Source: Zygnema cylindricum (Eukaryota; Streptophyta; Zygnematophyceae; Zygnematales; Zygnemataceae). From it: a stretch of DNA of 63,709 nucleotides. This document shows positions 45,657-57,300 of the stretch, piece by piece. The stretch covers positions 1 to 63,709 of the forward strand of contig JBBHKE010003287.1 in the NCBI GenBank assembly GCA_037447655.1, given 5' to 3'. A program made the translations under genes and the position numbers. The number at the start of each line of letters is the position of its first letter. Within the stretch, counting starts at the first letter, position 1. The notes below the pieces were generated by a model. That model had not been told where the DNA came from. It saw only the letters and a list, made by a program, of their open reading frames with translations, and searched no databases.

Positions 45657-47514
45657 TTCTAGTCTTTCTTCCTTTTAACTTCCACAAATAAGTAAACAAA
45701 CATCCGCTCCCCTTTTTCCTTTTCTTTTTCCTTTTTCCTTTTCCTTTCATAAAACTTAAGTTTTTAACACAGTGCATTAAATGAACTGAAATGATAATTG
45801 TATCACACATTTTATTTAACATCCCATTTTTCTTAAATCCGAGCGAAGATTTTATCCACCTCTTCCCTTTTCCATCCACACTAAATCCACTTTCCCTCTT
45901 GAAATTCAAACAACCAGCCCCATCCCCAACCTTCAACACATACTCGGATGATAACCCTTTTACAGGCACATCTTCACAAGAGACATCACACCAAGTAGTG
46001 ACGTCAAATCCATCCACCCCCAAATATTCCCAACAAACACTAGTCCCCACTAAGTTCCTTATAAGATCTACATCTTTCGTACTCATATTTTTATCTATGA
46101 TAGTTACCCCATTTTCTGAACTTCCCTCACTCTCTCCCATGGAATTCTTTCCACTATTACTTTCTATTCCCAATAAACATTTCTCTTCTCCCCTATCCTT
46201 TAAAACCCCCTCTAGAATTAATTCTCCCCTTTCCTCGGAATCCGTTGAAGTCTCCCTTGCCGACCAGTTTTCTGTTTCCAAAATATCTATGAAACTATCC
46301 TCAATATTTTGAACTTCTTCAAGTATCTCCTCTCTCTTTACTTCCCTTATACCTCCAAAAGCACACTGTTGCCTTCGTCCAATTTCTTTGTACTTTTCTC
46401 TCTTCCCCATTCTACCGATGTGAAGAAGCTCCAATTTTTCTTCATCCTCTTTCTCCTCTTCCCCTTCTTCCTCCTCATCCACATTCCAACTTCTAAGTTT
46501 TTCCAAACAAGGGCATTCTTCCATATAATGACCAGGTTCCCTACAAAAGAAGCAAACCCCTTTTTTCAAAGATCCCGTGTCTTTTCTTCTCCCTCTTTTT
46601 CCACCAAAGTTCCGATAAGGTTTACCTTTGTCTTTCTTCCTCTCATCACGCTTCCGCTCGTCACCACCGTTCCTCTCATCACGCTTCCGCCAATCACCAC
46701 CAGCTGAAAAAGCATTGACCCTGTCCTTTCCCCTTCGAAGCTCCAAAGTGCTTTCCCTCACAAGAATTATCCCCATGGTAAAGCTCCAAGTCCATGAGGA
46801 GCCATCCCTTGCCTGCATACGATAAATAATGCTTTCGTACTCACTTGGGAGTTTCATAAGTAGTGTATTAATCTTACCCTCCTCAGATTCTACACATCCC
46901 GCACTAGCTAGCTCAACATATAACGCAGCAATATCATTGCAAAACTCTATCATGCTACCGCCTTTATAAACATAGGCATCTATTTCCTGTTTTACTAATT
47001 GCTGCCTCTGAATAGTCTCACTCTTATAAATCTGAATTAGTACTTCCCATATCTCTGAAGACTTGGTTAGACTTAAAAGAGTGATAGCTATCGACTTACA
47101 CACATATCTAAGTATGAGATGTTTTGCTATAGTGTTTTTGTATTCCCATATTTTTCTGTCATTTTCCTCAGTTTTAATCCCTACATGTGGTACCATAGCT
47201 GAGAGCCTAGCTCCCCTCACCATAGGTGTCCCTTTTTCCTTCTCCTCTATTTCCCCATCCACGGAAAGATTCTTCCCTTCACCTTCCGTTGCATCTGAGC
47301 TCCGGATGATATTCTGGGCAGCCTCAGATGAATCTCCATAGTAAGCTCCTCCAAAGCCAGGTGGCGGACATCTCACTTGTCCCGAAACGATTCCCCATAA
47401 GTGCTTCTCAAAAAGCAATCCCGCCATTGTAAACTCCCAATAAGTGAAGTCTGTTCCATCGAACATAGGCACCCTAGATGGTGGGCCCATAACCTGAAAC
47501 TCTGAGACCTCCAT
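45652..47514 (-). CDS. gag: Element C Gag fused to eroded RNase H remnant
   Basis: A single uninterrupted 620-codon frame starting inside the 5' LTR. Residues 1-300 are Copia Gag like that of B (VMGPPSRVPMFDGTDFTYW, LLMKLPSEYESIIYRMQ), then an Arg/Lys/Asp-rich linker and a CCHC knuckle CFFCREPGHYMEEC at 321-334, then an acidic Glu tract (346-362). RRQQCAFGG (380-388) matches B just before its protease, but the DSG active site, integrase and RT are absent. Residues about 455-590 realign with the end of B pol: VTTWCDVSCEDVP against B's TTSSDASYGDAP, and EYVLKVGDGAGC against YVLYVGDGACC. The STMEAEY glutamate box is gone, so the RNase H must be inactive. The tail is strongly basic (KGKGKRKKKRKKG, 590-602). 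The frame is preserved despite several deletions. Confidence 0.9.
   Translation of the reverse strand: MEVSEFQVMGPPSRVPMFDGTDFTYWEFTMAGLLFEKHLWGIVSGQVRCPPPGFGGAYYGDSSEAAQNIIRSSDATEGEGKNLSVDGEIEEKEKGTPMVRGARLSAMVPHVGIKTEENDRKIWEYKNTIAKHLILRYVCKSIAITLLSLTKSSEIWEVLIQIYKSETIQRQQLVKQEIDAYVYKGGSMIEFCNDIAALYVELASAGCVESEEGKINTLLMKLPSEYESIIYRMQARDGSSWTWSFTMGIILVRESTLELRRGKDRVNAFSAGGDWRKRDERNGGDERKRDERKKDKGKPYRNFGGKRGRRKDTGSLKKGVCFFCREPGHYMEECPCLEKLRSWNVDEEEEGEEEKEDEEKLELLHIGRMGKREKYKEIGRRQQCAFGGIREVKREEILEEVQNIEDSFIDILETENWSARETSTDSEERGELILEGVLKDRGEEKCLLGIESNSGKNSMGESEGSSENGVTIIDKNMSTKDVDLIRNLVGTSVCWEYLGVDGFDVTTWCDVSCEDVPVKGLSSEYVLKVGDGAGCLNFKRESGFSVDGKGKRWIKSSLGFKKNGMLNKMCDTIIISVHLMHCVKNLSFMKGKGKRKKKRKKGSGCLFTYLWKLKGRKTRK
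47480..47494 (-). promoter_or_regulatory. Primer-binding site of element C (tRNA-iMet anticodon arm)
   Basis: Minus-strand GGTTATGGGCCCACC abuts the LTR end. The plus strand reads GGTGGGCCCATAACC, identical to the anticodon stem-loop of plant initiator tRNA-Met. It lies inside the Gag coding frame (residues 7-12). Confidence 0.8.
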
Positions 47515-48688
47515 TGGCCCTCAGAGTATGCAGATCCAAAAGAAGCTAATCTAGATAGTGCCGACTCCAAGTTAATATAAACCCAAGTGACTGACCCCTT
47601 GACAGTCAGAACCCCAATATAGATTCACCCCTGTGAAATAACACGTTCTGTGTGCTCAGTTCCACCACAGAATGCAAAGTTAGAATATGAGATTTGGACA
47701 CATTCACCCACTTTGACTTTCCCTTAGAAATGCAGCCACCCTGGCAGACAAAAACTCTGACCGACTACACCCCTGTGTAGCCTGGACTCCCCTGAGTCCG
47801 CAGCAAAAAGAATCACTGAAAATGGTCAAGTAAATTGATAGTTATGGCTTCCCAAAGTTTGCCATTTATACAGGGTGCTCTCTGGGAGAGGCAGTGCCTA
47901 TCCAAAATTTATCTAAGTCCTATTCCCTCTCTAAAACTCTATCTACTGAAGTACGGCACCAATCAAATTACTGTGTCGTACAGAAAAGTACAGGTGCCGG
48001 TGTACTTTCTGTACGGCCATTGTACGACATGGCCAAAATGTCGACACGTGTCATATCCGGATTTGTTCCCGTAATCTCCGGAGTTGCCGCAATCCAACGT
48101 AGTGTTACCACGTGTCACGCAATGTGGCGGTGATCGCAAACCGCCAAAATCGTACGCCGCGATCTCGGCATCCTTCGCGGCCGTCCGATCAATTTTGGGT
48201 TTCAATCGTGGCCGTCATAAATACCTGCGCGGTATTCTTTCCGGCGTCAAACAAACTGCGCGGTATTTATTTCGTAGTTGTACCGTACGTCGTACTTTAC
48301 ATAACTGTTTCTATGCTCTATGCATATAGTTCTAGTTAAATGAATTAGTATTATTGTAACTGTTTAAATAAACATCATACCACGTAATACTTAATGTAAT
48401 TTAGTCTATGTGGTTAAGACTACCGGCTGTTGCGGTTGAGACAAGTGGCAGGTACCAGGATCAAATCCTGGCCCTGTCAAAACTACCTTTTAGAGAAAAA
48501 CCCCCTATAAAACAACTGTCTGTCTCCTTCTAGACAGCACAGGCAGCCATGGCTAACTCCTTCTCCAGTCTTCAGTGACTGCGACAAGTGTGGGGACTTG
48601 AGGAGGAGTTAGAGGCAGGCTGTCAATATCTACTATTTTGCTTTTTATTTTGCAATCTCTAGACCTAGAAAATACTTGAATTCCAACA
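47495..48688 (-). repeat. 5' LTR of element C
   Basis: 1194 bp starting TGTTGGAATTCAAG and ending GAGTTTCA. The last 20 bases include the Gag start codon (47512-47514). Confidence 0.95.
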
Positions 48689-48693
48689 TTTGC

Positions 48694-51600
48694 TATCCGG
48701 ACAACACACGTTCATGACATCTTCTTTACCAACAACCTTGTTTCGTTGAATGTGTTGTTGACAATTGTTAGAATCACATCGTTGGTCTTGGGATAAGATT
48801 AGGAGAGGCTCGTTTTTGAGTGAGGTTTTTTGAACAAATTGCATCTTTCGCAGTGTACAGAGAAAAAATGTTTAGTTGAACGACTTGTGATAATTTCCTT
48901 TGGATGTTTCACGCAAAGTGAGCTGAAAATTTACCCACAAAATTGGGGAAAACCTTGAAGTTTGACATCTCAACCTGTAAAGATACTAATGAAGCATCGA
49001 TAAATGCATGAAAGGTAGGTGTGGTGACATAGAGTTCAGAAAGGTATGCAGTCAACGTGTCCTACCGCGAAGTATTGTTGCATAATACTTCCAATGTTCA
49101 TGTAGTTATGGGCACTTTAATAGTTTCAAAATACCTTTGTGTTTACTGCTTGTAGGAGACCTAAACTTGTGATATAATTTTGGAAAGTGCTACTACAAGC
49201 GATATCGTAAATTAACGCATATATTGTTGGAAAGATATGAATTGATCTGAGACCTGAATTGATACAAAAATCGACAAATGATTTCAACATCTGTTATGTC
49301 ACAAGAGATTGCATTAAGGTGATCCAAAATTATCGGAGACACATCACAAAAAGTACTCTGAATCGCTGGATCGACGACACATCATGAACTAATTAACATT
49401 ATTGTAAGGAAAGTGTCAACAGGTTACTAGTTAGTGGCTAGATAATAAAACCCAAGTTTAGGAATAAAATAAAAAAAGAATTTGTGAGAGACGCAAAATC
49501 CCCACGCTCAATTTTGTAACAATTAGAGTTCTTTAAAGTATACGAGAAATTCATTTTTTATTAGGGTTGTTTTGGAGTTGGAACTTTTATCCATCTATTG
49601 TAAGCTCTTTGGCACTCACTACAACATTGTCGAGTTACCCTTTGGCTGTACATTGACTACGTAAGATGATATTAATTGTTTACTAGTTTTCATATGGATT
49701 TATGATAATAATCTACCCGTTTAGGGATATGTTACCCTTTTGTGATGCGTTATCGCAATTATTTTGTGTCGGTCGCTTCGGCTTAGATCATATGTAGTTA
49801 CTAAAGTCGTTGTCCGTTGGCTTGCAATTGTCAATTCCGATTTTCAAGTTACGGGCCTATAGGTTACCTTGACAAAATCGGATGAGCGAACTACCAATTA
49901 CAACATTGTAGAGCTAAAGTGGCCCGAGATGAGGCCGATTTCTAACGGATCTTAATCTAAGTCTCTGATCCGTCCTTTGAGAAGGTAAAGCAAGAAAACA
50001 TTTAAATTTGATACGTGAGAGGAACTTTCAATAAGGGAAAGCTGAATATACACTATTTTGAGGACTCATCAACAATCAACCAAAAAACATGACAAGCCTA
50101 AATGACAATGGGAGATAAGGGAGGCACTCAAGTCTGCATAAAAATTGTTTGAGGTGAATGCAAATTCATAATCCTCGTTAAAAGGCTATGCTAACATGGA
50201 ATATCCATGGAGTCCTACGCATCATGTTATTCAAATAGGCTCTTTGAAGGCAACGAGGTTTTGTTCAACCTCCCCATAGAACCAAGATCACCTTGTGATT
50301 GTTACCGTGTCTAGAAAAGTACAAGGATGGATTGTGTTGGCTCGATCATAAGGAATTAACCACTTAGAGATGGAACGAAATCCTCAAGGAGTTGTTGATG
50401 AATTAAACAGTGGGATCATGACATAACGAAAAGAGAATGCGGAGATCTCTACATTCGCCTCAAGATGGAGGAAATTCGTTGACAATCCAATTGTCGAAGA
50501 TCATCGTGAAAACCACACGAATAACAATGCGCATAAACACATCATCGTCACCTTTACCTTCTAGTGATATCATAGGATCGACCTTTGCTTACTCTTCATT
50601 TGAATAGTCACCAAAACCAAAGTGAAATTGACTTGTCTCACCCCTACGTGATAGATTATATTGCAAGATCCATCTACTCAATGATGGCCTATTTTTCCGA
50701 ATCATACTTATCAAAATTGGATTTGACCTACTTTTGGTATGATGTCATTGATTGGTTTTACGAATCCAAACCACTTATTCTTTCCCATGGACCTTAGAGA
50801 ATATTGTGGTCAATATATTTTCGAAAGCTGTAAATATAGTTGAGGCCTTACTTATTGCAAATTGTATTGTGGAAACAAGGAGAGCATTGGGTGACAAATT
50901 AGACAACCATTTGATGACATGTATCTTTTCCCCAATATCGTTCCATCTTAACACGAGCATCTGCCTAACTAAAATAAAATTACAATAAGGCCTTATTGTC
51001 GAAGTCGCCAAGGTCGAAAAGCCATACATCATATTTGCAACGGTCGAAAGAGATGAAACCGTTACAAATCCTCCAGTTGTATGCGACGTGTGCGATGTTG
51101 GAAATTTCACAAGCCAAACATCGATGTAAAGACCAATCTATTTGTACGCCAGAATTAGTTTAGGAATGGAGTATTTTAGAGGCAATTTCGTTATTCTATT
51201 GTGGATAAGCTTCTATGGACAACATGCGTAATGCCAAATAATGGTTATTTATTGACTATGGCTCAACCATCCTCCTCCAAACAACCAATGCAAATTGTTA
51301 CTAGTCCCGTTGCGTACCTTTGATTTCAAAGGAAATCACCAATGATCTGCAAAATTAATTCATATACGTAACAAACCTGCGTCAAAGTAACTCACTCAAT
51401 TATTAATACACTCAATAAAACAAAACATTGACCAAGCGGTCATAAATGTCCGAACACATAACAAGAGTCACCTCATCTGTCAAACTTAGAGTAGCTCTCC
51501 AAAAATTCGACTGGAAAATGTTTGGCTATCACAAATCATTTTCACAAATTTTCCAAATTTTCATGCAAATATGCATCAATATCTTGCGTGATCTACACTA

Positions 51601-52245
51601 AATGCAACAAGAATATAAATAAGCAGATTAGAAGTGTACCGACTACATGAATGGACCATCTCATCCGCTTTCACAAATCGTCACTCGAGCAACATTACGC
51701 TATCATATATCATTTAAGTAAAATGCCCTTATTTCACACAAATTCGCACGAGTCACTTGTGTCGTCTATCTTTCTGATAATCACAGTAATCTGAATCTCC
51801 TAAAGACGACATTCGACTGAGAAAGAATTTGTGACGCAATAGGAGTAAAAGATAGTAGGGGAACCGGGAAACGTAGTCTATAGGAGGTAAACTAGTGTCT
51901 AAGAGAAGAGGAAAATTTCTCGGGGAAGAAGAAGGCGCATTCATTACAAAAGGCAAACAACAAAAAGGTGCAGGCATGCCAAAGATAGTCATTTCCCAAA
52001 AAACGGTTGTGGAAATTGAAAATCTTCCAAAGTATGAGGTCGATAATATACACCAATTTCCAAGTCAACGACGTGTACTTCTAGTCAGTTGTGCATTTCG
52101 CTTTTCAAGCCTTTTTTGCACGTGAAATTCCTTCTCAACTACCTTTCAATCGAGCTGTTCACAAGCAATAGAAAAAAGGAAAAAAACTGAAAAAACCAGC
52201 ACCATATGATTAGATAAACATTCTCCTAAAGTACTAAAAAAGTTC
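48694..52245. other. AT-rich sequence with decayed repeats
   Basis: No gene recognised. It contains one probable LTR relic (see 49414) and short open frames (for example 50585-50797 and 50775-51110) without family resemblance. Probably old retroelement sequence degraded beyond recognition by eye. Confidence 0.4.
49414..49652 (+). mobile_element. Possible relic of a Gypsy F-type LTR
   Basis: TGTCAACAGGTTACTAGTTA followed by gtggctag resembles the F LTR start, and is preceded by a purine stretch (aaggaaag). The proposed end (ggctgtaca, 49652) is tentative. No flanking coding sequence was recognised. Confidence 0.35.
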
Positions 52246-52459
52246 TTAATGTAAAGCCCTTCAAATCGCTATTGTTTTGAATGTTTTCTGGCTATCCAAT
52301 TCATACTCTTTAGGAACATAATATTCTTGTCTTATACCAAATATGAGATATTTTAAGGACAACCCTTTCCTCAAAATCCGATGCCATGGATCCGGCTTCT
52401 GTTATTTCGCTTACCGTGACTTCTTTTTCACTGTTTCTCCTATACAATGCCTAACATTA

Positions 52460-52677
52460 TCATTTTTTTTCATTCTTAGCTCCACTGATTACTTTACTAT
52501 CCACTTCATTTAGACCTATTTTACGAGGAAAAACACCCGCGCAATCGGACGTCAAAACAGAAGTCGTTTGGTAACTTTCCGCGTCTCCATCCATAAATTC
52601 TTCCGCGTTTTCTCCGGGAGTGACTCTAACTCTCAGAAGCTTGCTGTATTCCAGCTTTTGGAGTGCACTGCAAAACA
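52460..52677 (-). pseudogene. Root_cap gene relic: last exon only
   Basis: Equivalent to exon 4 of the intact gene (KLLRVRVTPGENAEEFMDGD, TTSVLTSDCA), with the splice acceptor ttttgcag conserved, but about 27 codons after the Asp-Cys are missing (GVFPRKIGLNEVDSK follows directly). Its 3' flank from about 52250 also matches that of the other copies. Immediately upstream (52690 onward) it is joined to satellite-block sequence instead of exons 1-3, so it is a truncated gene copy. Confidence 0.8.
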
Positions 52678-52689
52678 TTTTTTCAGTAA

Positions 52690-53870
52690 TTTTTTGATTA
52701 CTTTTTTAAGAGTAAGAGCTCTTCTATATTGTGAAGATTGGTCATCAAACATTGGACGCCGGTCATTGGAAAAAATCTAGCATCTCACATCTGGCATGTG
52801 AATGTTGCAATTGATATTTGACATTAAATGATTACATTCATTGTACATCATGTATTGAACATCGAATAATAGACATCAGACTTGCACATCTGACATCCGG
52901 TGACGAACCTCAGCCATCCAACATTGAGGATCAGAAATTCGAACTTTAATGTCAGAAATTGGACACCAGACAGCCAACATTTAGTTTCAGAGTTTGGACA
53001 TAAAATATACGGAATTTAGCATCAGAGATTGGACATCAGACATCCGACATATAGCATCAGACATTTGACAGTGAACATCAGCAATCCGACATTTAAAATC
53101 AGAGATTGGACTTTAGACATCCGACGTATTGCATCACACAATGGACATAAAACATCCGACTTTTAACATCAGATATTGGACTGTGGACCTCAGAAATCCG
53201 ACATGTTATATCAGAAGCCGGACATCAGGTATCCGATATATAGCATCAGACAATGGATACCAACATACGACATTTGAAAATAGACATTGGACAACTGACA
53301 TACGCAGCTCCGCATCAGAGGTCGGACATGAGACATCCGACATTTAACAACAAACAATGGACATCAGACATTCGACAAACATCAGAGATTGGACACCAGA
53401 CATCCGAAATTTAGCATCCGATATTGAACATCAAACAGCCGAAATAGACATTGGACATCAGACATCCGACATTTAACGTCAGATTTTGGGCATCGGGCAT
53501 TTGACATTTAGCATCAGACAATGGACAACAGACATACGACGTTCAAGATTGAAAATTGAACATCAGACATCCGGCAGTTAACTTCAGATATTGGACATCG
53601 GACATCCGAAAACATCAGAAATTGGAAATCAGACATCTCTCATTAAACAATATAGATTGGAAATCAGATACCCGACATTTTACATTCAGATATTGGGCAT
53701 CAGACATCTGACGTTTAATATTAGAGAATGAAAATCGGAAATCCGACATTTAGTGTCAGACATTGGGCATCAGACATCCGACATATAAAATCACACATTG
53801 GACATCAGATATATACGACATCCGCATCAGATATTGACCATCAAATATTGCCCAGCGGTCGCCATTTGAC
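52690..53870. repeat. Satellite block, third copy
   Basis: Starts with sequence matching 32115-32240 (ttgtgaaaattggtcatcaa type, diverged) and continues as the ~35-bp satellite, almost wholly of the GACATCCGACATTTAGCATC class. It lies on the 3' side of the intact Root_cap gene, just as the long array lies on the 3' side of copy 1. Confidence 0.85.
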
Positions 53871-54634
53871 AATTGCCATTAAATCAATAAATATTGGCAT
53901 TGATGGATATACTGCATTGAAGTACGCACACTCGATCTCAGAAAACTGCGTGCCAATGTTATGAAAAAAAGGTTCGAGAACATCCATTTTACACAAGTAT
54001 ATGCTGGACATTTGAAGCGGAGACTGAACACAGTCATTTACATGTAAAATGTTTATATGCATTTCATCGCCTAAGCATGCTAACAATCAGGTGGGGAGGG
54101 AAAAAAACATTCATCTCGATTCAGAAATTCAGATAAGACGGCTTGGTTGCTGGTTGTCCTTTTGGAGACCATGATCATTATGTTTTTTTAAGTGCCCACA
54201 AAAAAAAAAAGGTTGCACAATTATCGTAGGTGTGTGTGCAATATAAACTAAAAAAGAACAGTGACATATTAACAATTTTAAAAACAGGTTTGTATATAAA
54301 TGGAAGTAACAAAACATTTATATATTCAAGTGACCATAACACAAATTTTGCTTACTATCTGTCACTAGAACTTCACAGGCAATGGGAAAAGGGAAAACAC
54401 TAAAAAGACCATCACGAAATAACTGAATATACAAAATTCTCAAGAGTAAAAACGATCTCCATATCAAGCTCCTCAATATAGCCAGCTATTTTTCTGGATC
54501 TTTTTTGACTATCCAATCCATAATCTTTAGAAACAGCCATGCCTCGAAGGATTACCTTTCCTAAAACTCTGATGCCATGGATTCCGCTTATATAATTTTT
54601 TTTTCTCTCATACTCCGTACAATTCCTAACAGTA
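53871..54634. other. 3' flank of intact Root_cap gene
   Basis: No gene; homologous to 38421-39226. Probably holds the 3' untranslated region and termination signals of the minus-strand gene, which I cannot place exactly. Confidence 0.55.
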
Positions 54635-56757
54635 TCAAATTTTTGCATTGTTACCTCTATTGTTTACTTTAAGTTCCAATTCATTTAGACCCATTTTACG
54701 AGGGAAAACTCCTGCGTTTGCCTTCGACCGACTCATTTCTATGGCTAGGGCAGTCTCAGTATCTAAGTTTTCCGATCGAGCGAATCGGGAATAAGCGCAA
54801 TCTGTCGTAAAAACAGACTTCGTTTCGTAACTTTTCGCATCTCCGTCCAAAAATCCTTCCGCATTTTCTCCGGGAATGACTTTAACTTTCAGAAGCTTGC
54901 TGTATTCCAGGTTTTGGAGTGCACTGCAAGACATTTTCAGGGAAAACCAACAAAACAGAAAAATGAGACAAAAATATATATATATATTGAAGCTGAGAAA
55001 TCTGTAAAACAGATTATGATATAGAACATTAAATGATCAAATATGCGTCAAACAGAAAATAAATAAATATGCACTTAGCTTCTAAACGTATCAGAAGAAG
55101 TAATATCATGTGAAACAGGGAAACAGGGAATAAAACTCACAGGCGGTTTTTGTGGTCATCTCGGAAAGTCTGTCCCAAAACTCCATGGACTCTGGGAGAA
55201 ACCGCAACCTCGGGAATTTCGATTCCAAAGTGTACCACGCCATCTTCCGGAGTTCGAAGTAAAGCGATTTCTGGTCGAATTCTCAAAACCATTCGCAAAA
55301 CGTTGCTAATTTTCACCTCGTAAACATCGATCTCATCGTCTCCACTTTTTTGGCGCGCAGCCACCCATTGAATCTCGATTTGATCGTCCGCAAAACCGAA
55401 CTTGTCTCCGGGCATAAGACTGACAGAATAGGTGTCGACAAATATGGATTTCATGTATCCAGTTCCGTACTCCCAGGCGGGTCCTCTGCGAGCTGTCAGT
55501 TGAACAATGTGGTGGCCCCAAAAGATTGACACCTGGCGAATCCACGTCAGCGGCTTGCTGGGGTTTTCGCCCCATTGGCCGAATCGACCATCGTGGAAAA
55601 CGTTTATGTGGAGATGGGCATCACTCAGGAGACAGTACGACTTGCCCGGAAGACCTGTGGAACGTTGAAAGGGGACCAGTTTCAGTTTCAGTTTCATATT
55701 TAGTTTCCACTACTCTGTTTACAGAACCTGCGGAAATTAAGTTAGCAAGGAAGTTTCCACACTAATTTTGCAAGAAGCGACGGATTCTGACCTGTGAAGT
55801 CAAAGTGGGAGTTGTCGGCGCCTGTATAGTGGGGATCGCCAACTACGGAGGGAGCCAATTTGCACAAAGCACCAGTGGTGAAGCTCTGCCCCAATGCCAG
55901 CTGGGCCGGTGTAAGGTCGGGAATGAAATTGCTGCCGCTGTCGCAAGCCTCGGAGCGGTAGAAATGACACGCGGCTGCCACATGGAAACGCCATCTCGCT
56001 CACACGTGTCAGACACACCTTGTCCAGATTTTAAAACCAGATATAATGAGAAATTCTTTAAACCGGGGCCATAGGGTCACGAAAGATAAGGCCGGCAACA
56101 CACAACCCTGTGCGTAGGAGGTCCCCTCAAGACTAATGCTACATTCCATTCTGTACAAAAAAGATGTCAACATCCTGACCATCATCATTTCCATGCTCCC
56201 ACTTTTCCCCCGAACTCCCAACCAGCTCAAAGCCCCAAGCTCCTCAAATTTCCTCTCCTTCACAAACTTCCGATTTCCCTACCTTCCTCTCTCCCTCTTT
56301 CTCTCCTTCCCTCTCTCCTTCCTTCCCTCCCTCCCTACAAAAAATCTTAATTTGCCCAACATTCACAATCTAAATGCCGAATTCCCAAGCTCCCAAATAT
56401 CTAAGCTCCCCAATTTCCCCATAATCTCGGCCCAAGAGTCGGGATCCTCTCACGTGTGAGGTCGTCCAATAGCGCGAAAGTCCAGTATGCACACCCGGGC
56501 TCCGCCGCACATCCCTCGCAACAACTTTCCGGACCTGTCACGTCCGCCCCGGTTTGCAGGGATGTGACCATTCCGACCCATCCCGCGCCTTCCTCCACCA
56601 GCGCCCCCGCCACGCCGCTCGAGCACACGCCCTCGCCGTAGCCCGCGCTGCAGGGCATCGGGGGACACGCCGTCGCGGCCTGGGCCGAGGCGCCCGGCTG
56701 CCACGTCAGCACCAGAATCGCGGTGGCGGCTACCAAGGTCGCAAGGGAGAGCCTCAT
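54635..56757 (-). CDS. Secreted Root_cap-domain (LEA-like) protein, intact copy
   Basis: Four exons on the minus strand, inferred from consistent phase and GT-AG borders: 56454-56757, 55792-55998, 55141-55654, 54635-54923, giving 1314 bases and 437 residues. Residues 1-25 form a signal peptide (hydrophobic AILVLTW, small residues before cleavage at about ASA/QA). A Cys-rich part follows (CPPMPC; SCCEGCAAEPGC at 78-89). GDPHYTGADNSHFDF (155-169) and CLLSDAHLHINVFHDGRF (exon 3) match the VWD-like start of plant Root_cap (PF06830) proteins. HGVLGQTF at the exon 3 end and SVFTTDCAYSRF (377-388) match its C-terminal signature. The family is secreted or wall-associated with unclear biochemical role. 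The exon 1/2 junction has a weak pyrimidine tract and is the least certain. Neighbours are relics of the same gene. Confidence 0.85.
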
Positions 56758-56882
56758 TGGGGCGAGGGAGGAAGAGGGTGAGAGGTAGAGAGGGAGAGGG
56801 GTATGGACTGCTGGGAGGAGCAGAGGGGAGATAAGGAGCGTGGGGAGAGATAGCTAAGGGAGTGACAAGGGAGTTGAAGTGG

Positions 56883-56892
56883 AATATATAGG
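56883..56892 (-). promoter_or_regulatory. TATA box of intact Root_cap gene
   Basis: Minus-strand CTATATATTCC about 125 bp before the ATG at 56757, implying a leader of roughly 100 bases. Conserved in all three promoter copies. Confidence 0.65.
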
Positions 56893-57158
56893 GAGTGAAT
56901 GGAAGGTACAGTACTTTAGTTTGTCGGTGCCGGTGCATACGTGGAGAGTACGGCTTTCGTTGTCCGATTTCGCTGCCGTTTGCTATTTCGTGACTGACGG
57001 TTTGGCTGAGGCCGTCGTCCGTACTGCTATCGTATCTTGCAGTACGGTATTCTTGTCGCAGTCGGAACTTTTGCTGCTTGAAGATGCACAATTTGCGGAG
57101 ATGCTGCCAAGAAAGCTGACGTTCACTGCTAAGCTTGTTCATGTTCAAATGTGAAAGC

Positions 57159-57166
57159 TGACGTCA
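57159..57166. promoter_or_regulatory. Palindromic TGACGTCA (bZIP-type site)
   Basis: About 270 bp upstream of the TATA box of the intact copy. The aligned positions read ggcgtca in copy 1 (about 41687) and aacgtca in the promoter-only copy (about 62868), so only the intact gene keeps the full palindrome. Function is inferred from the motif alone. Confidence 0.4.
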
Positions 57167-57300
57167 CTTGGCACAGTTGCTGACGGGGACATACCCTAAT
57201 TCCGACGCCCTGCCCGGCTGTTGGCGTTCTGTGAACCAGAGTCGCCAAAAGTTTGAAAGTCGGAAGCTGTTTGTACCTGCGGCCGTACCACGACGGAGAC

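Larger units (their letters stand above)
44452..48688 (-). mobile_element. Non-autonomous Copia element C with GAG only
   Basis: Minus-strand element of 4237 bp: 5' LTR 47495-48688 and 3' LTR 44452-45645 (both 1194 bp, no differences seen on the stretches compared), target duplication tttgc (44447-44451 and 48689-48693), primer site 47480-47494, polypurine tract 45646-45656. The interior is only about 1.85 kb and consists almost entirely of one 620-codon frame. It therefore lacks protease, integrase and RT and must be mobilised in trans, presumably by a B-like relative sharing its primer site, purine tract and Gag. LTR identity implies very recent movement. The structure matches the published class of plant terminal-repeat retrotransposons with a GAG domain. 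Confidence 0.93.

Noticed and set aside
46309-46707. Plus-strand frames within element C
   Set aside because: Antisense shadows of the 620-codon Gag frame.
51895-52125. Lys-rich 76-codon frame
   Set aside because: Starts without ATG, no recognisable domain, lies in degraded AT-rich sequence.
56450-57148. 232-codon minus-strand frame overlapping Root_cap exon 1
   Set aside because: It reads exon 1 in another frame and extends through the promoter including the TATA box; a shadow frame.
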